Assembly: GCA_030528545.1 (NCBI GenBank) | Contig: JAUMYR010000030.1 | Span: 13,627-25,267 of the forward strand | Reading direction: 5' to 3' | Length of the DNA: 11,641 nucleotides | Source: Propionibacteriaceae bacterium | GTDB taxonomy: Bacteria; Actinomycetota; Actinomycetes; Propionibacteriales; Propionibacteriaceae | Shown: in pieces, positions 5,978 to 11,641 of the stretch | How the letters are laid out: each line of letters begins with the position of its first letter | How positions within the stretch are numbered: the stretch's first letter is position 1 | The notes under the pieces: model-generated | The model's database searches: none | What the model was told of the DNA's origin: nothing | What the model saw: only the letters and a program-made list of their open reading frames with translations | Made by a program: the position numbers and the translations under genes

Positions 5978-6919
5978 TCATGTCGCTTGGTCAGTCTCAA
6001 CCCCCCGGAGCACGACCTGGCTGATCGTGTCCACATTGCCCTGGTCCTGTGCGTCCAGCCACTGGATGCGGTGATCCCTGCGGAACCATCCCAGCTGCTT
6101 GCGGGCGAATCTTCTGGTCTCCGCGATGGTCTGATCGCGAGCCTCCTCCTCGGAGATCTCGCCGTCGAGGAAGGCCAGCACCTGGCGGTAGCCGAGGGCC
6201 CGGGACGCGGTCGGCCCCTCGCGCAAGCCCCGCCCGGCCAGGTATCGGACCTCGTCGACGAGGCCAGCCTCCCACATCTGATAGACCCGGATCGCGATCA
6301 GCTCGTCCATCCGGGCTCTTTCCAGCCTCAGACCGAACTGCGTGACCCCGGGCAGCAGGTAACGCCACGATGGCAGGATCGGGGTGAACTTACCGGTCAG
6401 CTCGATCACTTCCAGTGCCCGCACGATGCGCCGTCCGTTGCCCGGCAGGATCGCCTGCGCGACCTGGGGGGCCCGCCTGGACAACTCCGCGTGCAGCCCA
6501 GCCGCCCCGATCCGTTCCAGCTCGGCCTCCCATTTCGCCCGGATCACCGGGTCCGTGCCGGGAAAATCGAACTCGTCGACGATGGCTCGCAGGTAGAGGG
6601 CTGAGCCGCCGACGACGATCGGGACATGCCCGCGCTGGCGCACCTCCGCTATCGCAGCGCGCGCCAGCCTCTGGAAATCGGCGACCGAGGCGCGCTGGCC
6701 GATGTCCAGGATGTCGATGAGATGATGCCTGATGCCGCCACGCTCCTCAAGGGTGGGTTTGGCCGTCCCGATGTCCATACCGCGGTAGACCAGCATCGAA
6801 TCGGCATTGACGATCTCAGCCCCTCGCTGGTGCCGGGCGAGGGTGCGCGCGACGGCGATCGCCAGGCTGGATTTCCCACTCGCGGTGGGGCCGCTGATGA
6901 CGATGGTTGGCACATGCAC
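5978..6919 (-). CDS. miaA: tRNA dimethylallyltransferase MiaA
   Basis: MiaA transfers a dimethylallyl group to N6 of A37 in tRNAs reading UNN codons, giving i6A, the substrate of MiaB. The protein has a P-loop (GPTASGKS, 10-17), the DSM.VYRGMDIGTAKP segment (40-55), VGGSALYLRAI (103-112), RRIVRALEVIELTGK (163-177) and the C-terminal ALGYRQ and RRFARKQLGWFRRD motifs. The open frame extends far upstream, but homology begins at the P-loop strand. Two GTG codons compete: 6917-6919 (313 residues, chosen) and 6911-6913 (311 residues, with GGGG at 5 nt). It is first of a tight run with dapF, hflX and the helicase gene. A CACAAT 6 nt before the chosen GTG could be a -10 for a leaderless transcript, at low confidence. 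Confidence 0.95.
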   Translation of the reverse strand: MHVPTIVISGPTASGKSSLAIAVARTLARHQRGAEIVNADSMLVYRGMDIGTAKPTLEERGGIRHHLIDILDIGQRASVADFQRLARAAIAEVRQRGHVPIVVGGSALYLRAIVDEFDFPGTDPVIRAKWEAELERIGAAGLHAELSRRAPQVAQAILPGNGRRIVRALEVIELTGKFTPILPSWRYLLPGVTQFGLRLERARMDELIAIRVYQMWEAGLVDEVRYLAGRGLREGPTASRALGYRQVLAFLDGEISEEEARDQTIAETRRFARKQLGWFRRDHRIQWLDAQDQGNVDTISQVVLRGVETDQAT

Positions 6920-6977
6920 CCCGCCATTGTGCCAAACTGGACGTCTGAATCCGCCTAGCGATGGAGGGAACGAAGTT
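6920..6977. promoter_or_regulatory. Divergent promoter region of miaA and the MT0933-like gene
   Basis: These 58 bp separate two divergent genes and must hold both start signals. On the minus strand CACAAT lies 6 nt from the miaA GTG. On the plus strand GGAGGG (6963-6968) is a good ribosome site 9 nt before the ATG of the small gene. I see no convincing -35/-10 pair for the plus strand. Confidence 0.4.
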
Positions 6978-7160
6978 ATGGGTATTTTCGACAAAGTCAG
7001 CGATCTGGCGGCCCAGAACGCCGACAAGGTGGAGGCCGCGATCGAACAGGTCGGCGATTTCGTTGACGACAAGACCGGGGGCAAGTTCGCCGGTCAGGTC
7101 GACCAGGCTCAGCAATTCGCCAAGGAGCAGGTTGACAAACTGGCCAACAAGACCGAGTGA
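6978..7160 (+). CDS. MT0933-like antitoxin family protein (60 aa)
   Basis: The short, hydrophilic protein MGIFDKVSDLAAQNADKVEA... resembles the MT0933-like (Rv0909-type) antitoxin family: an N-terminal MG(I/F)xDK start, repeated amphipathic Lys/Asp helices, and the central DFVDDKTGGKFAGQVDQAQ segment (27-45). Such proteins were named after one mycobacterial pair, and many members have no known toxin. No toxin gene lies beside this one: its neighbours are miaA and miaB. The frame is open from 6807, but the ATG at 6978 is chosen because GGAGGG lies 9 nt upstream and family members start here. It is a single-gene unit closed by a strong hairpin at 7180. Function is uncertain; a small stress or structural helper is as likely as an antitoxin. 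Confidence 0.75.
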   Translation: MGIFDKVSDLAAQNADKVEAAIEQVGDFVDDKTGGKFAGQVDQAQQFAKEQVDKLANKTE

Positions 7161-7179
7161 GTTCACCGGGAGGAAGGGG

Positions 7180-7207
7180 AAGCGCCGGGCGGTTGCCCGG
7201 CGCTTTT
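7180..7207. terminator. Strong rho-independent terminator, possibly bidirectional
   Basis: AGCGCCGGGC (7181-7190), GGTT loop (7191-7194) and GCCCGGCGCT (7195-7204) form a perfect 10-bp stem. A short T-run (7204-7207) follows on the plus strand and an A at 7180 precedes it. It closes the MT0933-like gene 20 nt after its stop and begins right at the miaB stop, so it may serve both strands, though the minus-strand tail (TTCCCC) is poor. Confidence 0.85.
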
Positions 7208-8676
7208 CATGTCCGCCGCCTCGGTATGCCCAGCCCGACCACCGGAGGAGTTCGGCTCTCATCGTTGGCCGCGGCCCAGGCGTCGCCGCCTCGGGTTCGG
7301 CGCACCTGCCCTAGTTCGCCGTCGGCGTTGAGGTGGTGCGGTGCGGCGTGGGTGATCTGTACCGAAGCGATATCTCCTGGGCGGGGACGCTGGGAGGCCT
7401 CCTCCGGCACCCGCACATGTACCAGCCGGTTATCGCGGGCGCGCCCGCTCATACGGCTGGTCGCAGCGTCTTTGCGGCCCTCGCCCAGAGCGAACATGAC
7501 CTCGACCTCCCGCCCGACGAAGGACCGGTTCTCTGCCCAGGCGATCTCGTTGACGACCTCGACCAGACGCTCATAACGGTCCTGCACGACCTCTGCTGGC
7601 ACCTGATTGGCCATGGTCGCCGCGGGGGTTCCGGGACGGATGGAGTACTGAAAGGTGAAGGCCGCCGAGAACCTGGCCTGCCGCACCACGTCCATGGTGG
7701 CCTGGAAATCCTCTTCGGTCTCGCCGGGGAAACCAACGATGATGTCGGTCGTGATCGCGGCCTCCGGCATCCGTGAGCGCACCCGTTCCAGGATGCCGAG
7801 GAAACGCTGGCTGCGATAGGAGCGGCGCATAGCCTTGAGCACCGCGTCCGAACCCGATTGCAGCGGCATGTGCAGCTGGGGCATGACGTTAGGGGTCTCG
7901 GCCATGGCGGCGATCACATCGTCGGTGAAGTCCTTGGGATGCGGGGATGTGAACCGGACCCTTTCGAGACCGTCGATGTCCCCGCAGGCGCGCAAGAGCT
8001 TGGCGAAGGCCTGGCGATCGCCGAACTCCACCCCATAGGCGTTGACGTTCTGGCCGAGAAGCGTGACCTCCTGGACCCCGCTAGCGACCAAAGTCTCGAT
8101 CTCGGCGAGGATCTCCCCCGGGCGCCGGTCGGTCTCCTTACCGCGCAGGGACGGGACGATACAGAAGGTGCAGGTGTTATTGCACCCGACGCTGATCGAC
8201 ACCCAGGCCGAATAGGGAGACTCGCGCCGGGTCGGCAGGTTCGAGGGGAAGGTCTCTAGGGCCTCCTTGATCTCGACTTGGGCCTGCTGCTCCACCCGCG
8301 CCCGCTCCAGCAGCACCGGCAGCGCCCCCAGGTTATTGGTGCCGAAGACCACATCCACCCAGGGAGCCCTCCGCAGGATCGCCGCGCGGTCCTTCTGCGC
8401 CATACAGCCACCCACGGCGATCTGCATCCCGGGGTGAGTGGCCTTGATCTTCGCCATGTGCCCGAGGTTGCCGTAGAGCCGGTTGTCGGCGTTCTCGCGC
8501 ACCGCGCAGGTGTTGAACACCACGACGTCGGCTCCCCCGCCCATCCCGGAGTCCGCGGCGGGGATGGCACGCACCAGCCCGGCGTCCTCAAGGACCCCGG
8601 AGATGCGTTCGGAATCGTGCACGTTCATCTGGCAGCCATAGGTGATGACGTGATAGGTGCGCGGTAGGCTCGTCAT
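7207..8676 (-). CDS. miaB: tRNA-2-methylthio-N6-dimethylallyladenosine synthase MiaB
   Basis: MiaB is a radical-SAM methylthiotransferase that turns i6A37 into ms2i6A37 in tRNA, the step after MiaA. The 489-residue protein has the N-terminal MTTase domain with three cluster cysteines, Cys15 (YGCQMN), Cys57 (NTCAVRE) and Cys91 (GGCMAQ). The radical-SAM CxxxCxxC is at Cys165, Cys169 and Cys172 ([13 protein letters not shown]). A TRAM domain lies near 383-445, and an actinobacterial C-terminal tail of about 40 residues follows. I chose the ATG at 8674-8676 ([15 protein letters not shown]); an ATG at 8683-8685 would add three residues. Neither has a clear Shine-Dalgarno sequence. TACAGT (8687-8692), 10 nt before the chosen start, might be the -10. 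It runs divergently from the epimerase gene, 49 bp apart. Confidence 0.96.
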   Translation of the reverse strand: MTSLPRTYHVITYGCQMNVHDSERISGVLEDAGLVRAIPAADSGMGGGADVVVFNTCAVRENADNRLYGNLGHMAKIKATHPGMQIAVGGCMAQKDRAAILRRAPWVDVVFGTNNLGALPVLLERARVEQQAQVEIKEALETFPSNLPTRRESPYSAWVSISVGCNNTCTFCIVPSLRGKETDRRPGEILAEIETLVASGVQEVTLLGQNVNAYGVEFGDRQAFAKLLRACGDIDGLERVRFTSPHPKDFTDDVIAAMAETPNVMPQLHMPLQSGSDAVLKAMRRSYRSQRFLGILERVRSRMPEAAITTDIIVGFPGETEEDFQATMDVVRQARFSAAFTFQYSIRPGTPAATMANQVPAEVVQDRYERLVEVVNEIAWAENRSFVGREVEVMFALGEGRKDAATSRMSGRARDNRLVHVRVPEEASQRPRPGDIASVQITHAAPHHLNADGELGQVRRTRGGDAWAAANDESRTPPVVGLGIPRRRT

Positions 8677-8725
8677 AGCGGGCATCACTGTAGTCGGCCC
8701 GGCCACCGAACGAGGAATCGCCACT

Positions 8726-9619
8726 GTGAACCTGCCTGCGACCAGCCCCAATGGAGCCCAGTACGAAATCGTCCACGGCGCCCACCGCGCGATCGTGACC
8801 GAGGTGGGGGCGACCCTGCGCAGCTACCAAGTCAACGATCACGACATCGTGGCCTCCTTCGGGGAACAGGACCCGCCCACCGGCTGTCAGGGCCAGCACC
8901 TGCTGCCCTGGCCGAACCGGATCCGCGACGGACGCTATCGCTGGGCTGGGACCGATCACCAGCTCCCGATCACCGAACCCGAGCGGCACAACGCGATCCA
9001 TGGCCTCCTCAACTGGGTGCCCTGGCAGCTGGCCGAGCTCTACCCTTCCCACCTGCGGATGCGAACCGTGCTGCGTCCCCAGCCGGGCTGGCCCGGAACC
9101 CTCACCTGCGATGTCTGGTACACCGTCAACCCGGACGGGCTGAGCGTCGAGGTCTGTGTGACCAACAGCGGCTCCGAGGAGGTCCCATTCGGTTACGCCG
9201 CCCATCCCTATCTGAGCCTCGGGTGCCCCATCGACGGCGCCCGGTTGAGCCTGCCCTTCACCAGCTATCTCGAAGTGGACGAGCGCCTGCTGCCGCTGGC
9301 CGTGCGGTCCGGCCAGCCACACCGGGCCGACGAACTGATCGGTGAGACGAGATACGACACCGCCTACGCCTCGCCGTCGCGAGACGAATCCGGCCGCTGG
9401 CAGGTCACGATCAGATCCGCCGGGCGATGGGTCGGGCTGTGGGCCGACGAAGCTTTCGGGTGGGTGCAGCTCTACACCCCAGACGACCGGCTGAGCCTCG
9501 CGGTGGAACCCATGACGTGTGCGGCGGACGCCTTCAACCCCGGCCCGACCCACGATGGGCTCATCGTGCTCGCTCCGGGCGAGGACTTCCGGGGACAGTG
9601 GGGAATCTGTTCGGGCTGA
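8726..9619 (+). CDS. Aldose 1-epimerase family protein (GalM-like)
   Basis: Members of this family interconvert alpha and beta anomers of sugars such as galactose or glucose, or of hexose 6-phosphates. The 297-residue protein is a beta-sandwich type with the expected conserved residues: [13 protein letters not shown] (59-71), His92 in [12 protein letters not shown], His160 in GYAAHPYL, and Glu261 in [13 protein letters not shown], the probable general base. The open frame reaches upstream to 8657, overlapping miaB, but the GTG at 8726 has GAGGAA (8712-8717) 8 nt upstream and begins near the family domain. It is a lone plus-strand gene between miaB and rny. No sugar operon surrounds it, so the substrate cannot be told. 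It is closer to the actinobacterial 'aldose 1-epimerase family' group than to classical E. coli GalM. Confidence 0.9.
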   Translation: MNLPATSPNGAQYEIVHGAHRAIVTEVGATLRSYQVNDHDIVASFGEQDPPTGCQGQHLLPWPNRIRDGRYRWAGTDHQLPITEPERHNAIHGLLNWVPWQLAELYPSHLRMRTVLRPQPGWPGTLTCDVWYTVNPDGLSVEVCVTNSGSEEVPFGYAAHPYLSLGCPIDGARLSLPFTSYLEVDERLLPLAVRSGQPHRADELIGETRYDTAYASPSRDESGRWQVTIRSAGRWVGLWADEAFGWVQLYTPDDRLSLAVEPMTCAADAFNPGPTHDGLIVLAPGEDFRGQWGICSG

Positions 9620-9650
9620 CCCGACCTTCCCAGCAGCTCCTTGTGGTCAG
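9616..9650. repeat. Inverted repeat spanning stops of the epimerase gene and rny
   Basis: CTGACC (9616-9621) and GGTCAG (9645-9650) are perfect complements 23 nt apart, and each arm carries one stop codon of the convergent pair. There is no T-run and the loop is large, so terminator function is doubtful. The design matches the dyad at 1680-1716. Confidence 0.3.
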
Positions 9651-11254
9651 TGCGCCATCTCCGTGGCGCGAGACTCCCGGACCACCGTGATCTTGATCTG
9701 GCCAGGATAGCTAAGCTCCCGCTCGACATCGGCCGCGATCTCCCGGGCGAGGGCGTGGGCCGCTAGGTCGTCCACTACCTCGGGCACCACCATGACCCGG
9801 ACCTCCCGGCCAGCCTGCATGGCGTACACCCGTTCGACCCCTTCGCGCGAGGTGGCGATCTGTTCCAGCCGTTGCATGCGTTCGACGTAGGTCTCCAGGG
9901 CCTCTCTGCGGGCTCCCGGCCGCGACCCCGAGATCGCATCCGCGGCCTGGGTCAAAACCGCCTCCACCGTCTGGGGGGCAACTTCGTTGTGATGGGCCTC
10001 GATCGCGTGCACCACCTCGGGGTGCTCTCCATATTTGCGGGCGAGGTCCGCACCGATGATCGCGTGTGAGCCCTCCACCTCGTGGGTCAGCGCCTTGCCG
10101 ATGTCATGCAGGAAGGCCGAACGCTTACACAGGGCCACGTCGAGGCCCAGCTCGGCGGCCATCACACCAGCCAGATGGGCACATTCGACGAGGTGTTTGA
10201 GCACGTTCTGGCCGTAGGAAGTGCGGTAGGTGAGGGAGCCGACGATCGGCACCAGGTCCGGATGTAGGTCGGAGATCCCGACCTCGGCCAAGGCGTCCTC
10301 CCCGGCCCGGCGGACCCGTTCCGCGATGCGGGTCGTATTCCGTTCGAAAAGTTCTTCGATCCGCGCCGGGTGAATCCGCCCATCGGCGATCAGGTCGATC
10401 AGCGTCAGCCGGGCAGTCTCCCGCCGCACCGGATCGAAGCTACTGAGCAGGACGGTCTCTGGGGTGTCGTCGATCATCACGTTGACCCCCGTGACCTGCT
10501 CGAAGGCCCGGATGTTGCGGCCCTCACGCCCGATGATCCGGCCCTTCATCTCGTCGCTTGGCAACTCCACCATGGAGACCACCGACTCCGAGGTCTGCTC
10601 GCTGGCTAGGCGCTGGATCGCGTCCACGATGATGCGCCGGGCCCGGGTGTCGGCCTCGCGCCGGGCCTTGGCCTCGATCTCGCGGCTCAGGGCGGCGGCA
10701 TGCAACCGGGCCGCGTGTTCGGCCGCTCCCAGCACCTCCGCCCGCGCGTCCTCCTGGGTTAGGCAGGCCAGCCGTTCCCTCTCGGCGTCCAGCTCGGCGC
10801 GCTGGATCGCCAGGTCCTCCCGCAGCGCGGCGATCTCGGTCTGAGTCTCATCCAGCTGGCGCAACCGCGCCGCGAGCCGTTCCGATTCCTCCGTCACCCG
10901 GGCCTCGCGTTCGGCCAGCCGGGCCTCCCGGCGCTCGTGTTCGGCGCGCAGGCCCCGCAATTCGGCGCGCTGGTCTCGCAGTGCGCTGGCCAGTTCGTCG
11001 CGACGCCGCATGGCGTCGGCTAGCACCTCCTCGCCCCTCTCCTTGGCCCGTTCGAGCTCGAGCACCGCCTCCGACCTCAACGAATCCACGGCGGCCTGGG
11101 CCTGGGCCGTGAGAGTCTCCAGGTTGTCCTGATGGCGTCTTTCCAGTTCCGTGTCCCGGCGGGCCCTCGCCCGCAGGGTCCACCACGTAGCCAGCGCGGC
11201 CGCCGCCGCCAAGATCACGACGAACACGCCGATGCCGATCAGCAACCAGTCCAT
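9647..11254 (-). CDS. rny: Ribonuclease Y
   Basis: RNase Y is a membrane-anchored endoribonuclease that starts mRNA decay. The 535-residue protein has an N-terminal membrane helix (about 4-25, WLLIGIGVFVVILAAAAALA). A long Arg/Glu-rich coiled coil follows (about 33-210). The KH domain contains GRIIGREGRNIR (238-249), and the HD domain has the metal-binding pair His383-Asp384 in FLHDIGKA. The C-terminal part (LSYPGQIKITVVRE, 514-527) is also typical. The frame is open 26 codons further upstream, but the ATG at 11252-11254 precedes the membrane helix and has GAGGAGG 7 nt upstream. A 234-bp gap with its own predicted promoter separates it from recX. It runs convergently towards the epimerase gene. 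Length and domain order are normal for the family. Confidence 0.96.
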   Translation of the reverse strand: MDWLLIGIGVFVVILAAAAALATWWTLRARARRDTELERRHQDNLETLTAQAQAAVDSLRSEAVLELERAKERGEEVLADAMRRRDELASALRDQRAELRGLRAEHERREARLAEREARVTEESERLAARLRQLDETQTEIAALREDLAIQRAELDAERERLACLTQEDARAEVLGAAEHAARLHAAALSREIEAKARREADTRARRIIVDAIQRLASEQTSESVVSMVELPSDEMKGRIIGREGRNIRAFEQVTGVNVMIDDTPETVLLSSFDPVRRETARLTLIDLIADGRIHPARIEELFERNTTRIAERVRRAGEDALAEVGISDLHPDLVPIVGSLTYRTSYGQNVLKHLVECAHLAGVMAAELGLDVALCKRSAFLHDIGKALTHEVEGSHAIIGADLARKYGEHPEVVHAIEAHHNEVAPQTVEAVLTQAADAISGSRPGARREALETYVERMQRLEQIATSREGVERVYAMQAGREVRVMVVPEVVDDLAAHALAREIAADVERELSYPGQIKITVVRESRATEMAH

Positions 11255-11434
11255 GTGTGCGCCTCCTCGCTCCCTGCCCCCGCAGCACACCGGGCGCCGC
11301 CGCGAGGGCAGGCGCGCGACACTGGGCCTCATGGGGCCTACACCACATGTCGTGGGCGCTCAAGCGCCCGCATATCCGTTCGCGCCACAGGGCCGAAGCC
11401 CAGCGTGGTTAGGTGAGTGCGTTCCTTTCCTCTG
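11255..11434 (-). promoter_or_regulatory. Long structured leader of rny
   Basis: No coding signal is seen between the predicted rny promoter and its start codon. Read on the minus strand, the leader holds a GGGC-TTCG-GCCC hairpin (11390-11401), a very stable UUCG tetraloop, and a second hairpin GGGCGCT-TG-AGCGCCC (11354-11369). Neither is followed by a T-run, so they are poor terminators and more likely leader structures. The GAGGAGG ribosome site (11262-11268) ends the region. Confidence 0.4.
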
Positions 11435-11463
11435 AGCGTAGGCCCGGCCCGCACCGAAGACAA
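11435..11463 (-). promoter_or_regulatory. Predicted promoter of rny
   Basis: On the minus strand TTGTCT (11458-11463) and TACGCT (11435-11440) are separated by 17 nt. The -35 matches consensus at 4 of 6 positions and the -10 fits TAnnnT. It lies 26 nt after the recX stop and gives a leader of about 175 nt. Read-through from recX is also possible. Confidence 0.4.
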
Positions 11464-11488
11464 GACCCTCAGGCGGCGCGGCGAGGAT

Positions 11489-11641
11489 TCATCGCTGCTC
11501 GCCGAGTACCGATGCGATGACCCCACTCGAAAAACCTCGCCGGGCCAGGGCACCGGCCACACGCCGGGCCCGCACCTGGGGCTCGAGGCCTGCCATGGAC
11601 GCCGCTTTCTTCTCCGCCAGCGCGCGGGCGGCGGCCAGCTC
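11489..11641 (-). CDS. recX: RecX, regulatory protein for RecA (C-terminal part)
   Basis: Only the last 50 codons are in the window; the gene continues past the right edge. The translated end, ELAAARALAEKKAASMAG..., followed by VRARRVAGALARRGFSSGVIASVLGEQ, has the RecX C-terminal pattern: a run of basic helical repeats with (R/L)xxxLxRRGFssxxI. RecX binds RecA filaments and limits recombinase and LexA-coprotease activity. recX normally lies directly after recA, which should therefore be just outside the window. The stop TGA is at 11489-11491. Assignment rests on a short segment but fits the usual recA-recX-rny-miaB order of actinobacteria. Confidence 0.85.
   Translation of the reverse strand, partial: ELAAARALAEKKAASMAGLEPQVRARRVAGALARRGFSSGVIASVLGEQR

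Noticed and set aside
7042..7058. A TCGAAC half-site within the MT0933-like gene
   Set aside because: Only one half of the box is present; the other half reads CGGCGA. It is coding sequence for a conserved segment.
8588..9553. A 321-codon minus-strand frame opposite the epimerase gene
   Set aside because: It overlaps both the epimerase gene and the 5' end of miaB, whose products are well supported. Its composition is typical of an antisense shadow.
1..11641. CRISPR arrays, insertion sequences, phage genes, tRNA or rRNA genes
   Set aside because: No spaced direct repeats, transposase or integrase motifs, cloverleaf structures or rRNA-like stretches were seen on either strand.

Overview
This is a compact, high-GC (roughly two-thirds G+C) bacterial chromosome segment made mostly of core genes. 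Actinobacteria are suggested by the strong third-position G/C bias, the GTG starts, an actinobacterial-type LexA with an Arg/Pro-rich N-terminal extension, LexA boxes of the CGAAC-N4-GTTCG class, an MT0933-like 'antitoxin' protein, and the order recX - rny - miaB - miaA - dapF - hflX - dinG-like helicase - lexA. A member of the Propionibacteriales is a reasonable guess, but this is inference from gene content. No transposase, phage gene, CRISPR array, rRNA or tRNA was seen.

Layout. (1) 1-664: a region upstream of lexA. It holds a probable small minus-strand gene (91-462) for an Arg-rich, single-span membrane protein. Its promoter carries a near-perfect LexA box (480-495). A degenerate box and widely spaced half-sites lie nearer lexA. 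(2) 665-1683, plus strand: lexA and a DUF167 gene, joined by a TGATG stop/start overlap. (3) 1713-6919, minus strand: miaA, dapF, hflX and a DinG-type Fe-S helicase, read in that order and closely packed, likely one operon. (4) 6978-7160, plus strand: a 60-residue MT0933-like protein, ending at a strong hairpin terminator shared with miaB. (5) 7207-8676, minus strand: miaB. (6) 8726-9619, plus strand: an aldose 1-epimerase family gene. (7) 9647-11254, minus strand: rny (RNase Y), with its own predicted promoter and a leader of about 175 nt holding two hairpins. (8) 11489-11641, minus strand: the C-terminal end of recX, cut by the window edge.

How the genes relate. MiaA and MiaB act one after the other on tRNA A37 (isopentenylation, then methylthiolation). 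DapF belongs to lysine and peptidoglycan precursor synthesis. HflX is a ribosome-associated GTPase. LexA, the DinG-like helicase, RecX and probably the small membrane protein belong to the DNA-damage response. The last of these sits where other actinobacteria keep SOS-induced division inhibitors (DivS in Corynebacterium, ChiZ/Rv2719c in Mycobacterium).

I found no large novel system. The best lead is the LexA-boxed small membrane gene divergent from lexA. Next are the compound lexA operator with a probably leaderless start, the structured rny leader, and the similar stop-codon dyads at two convergent gene junctions.
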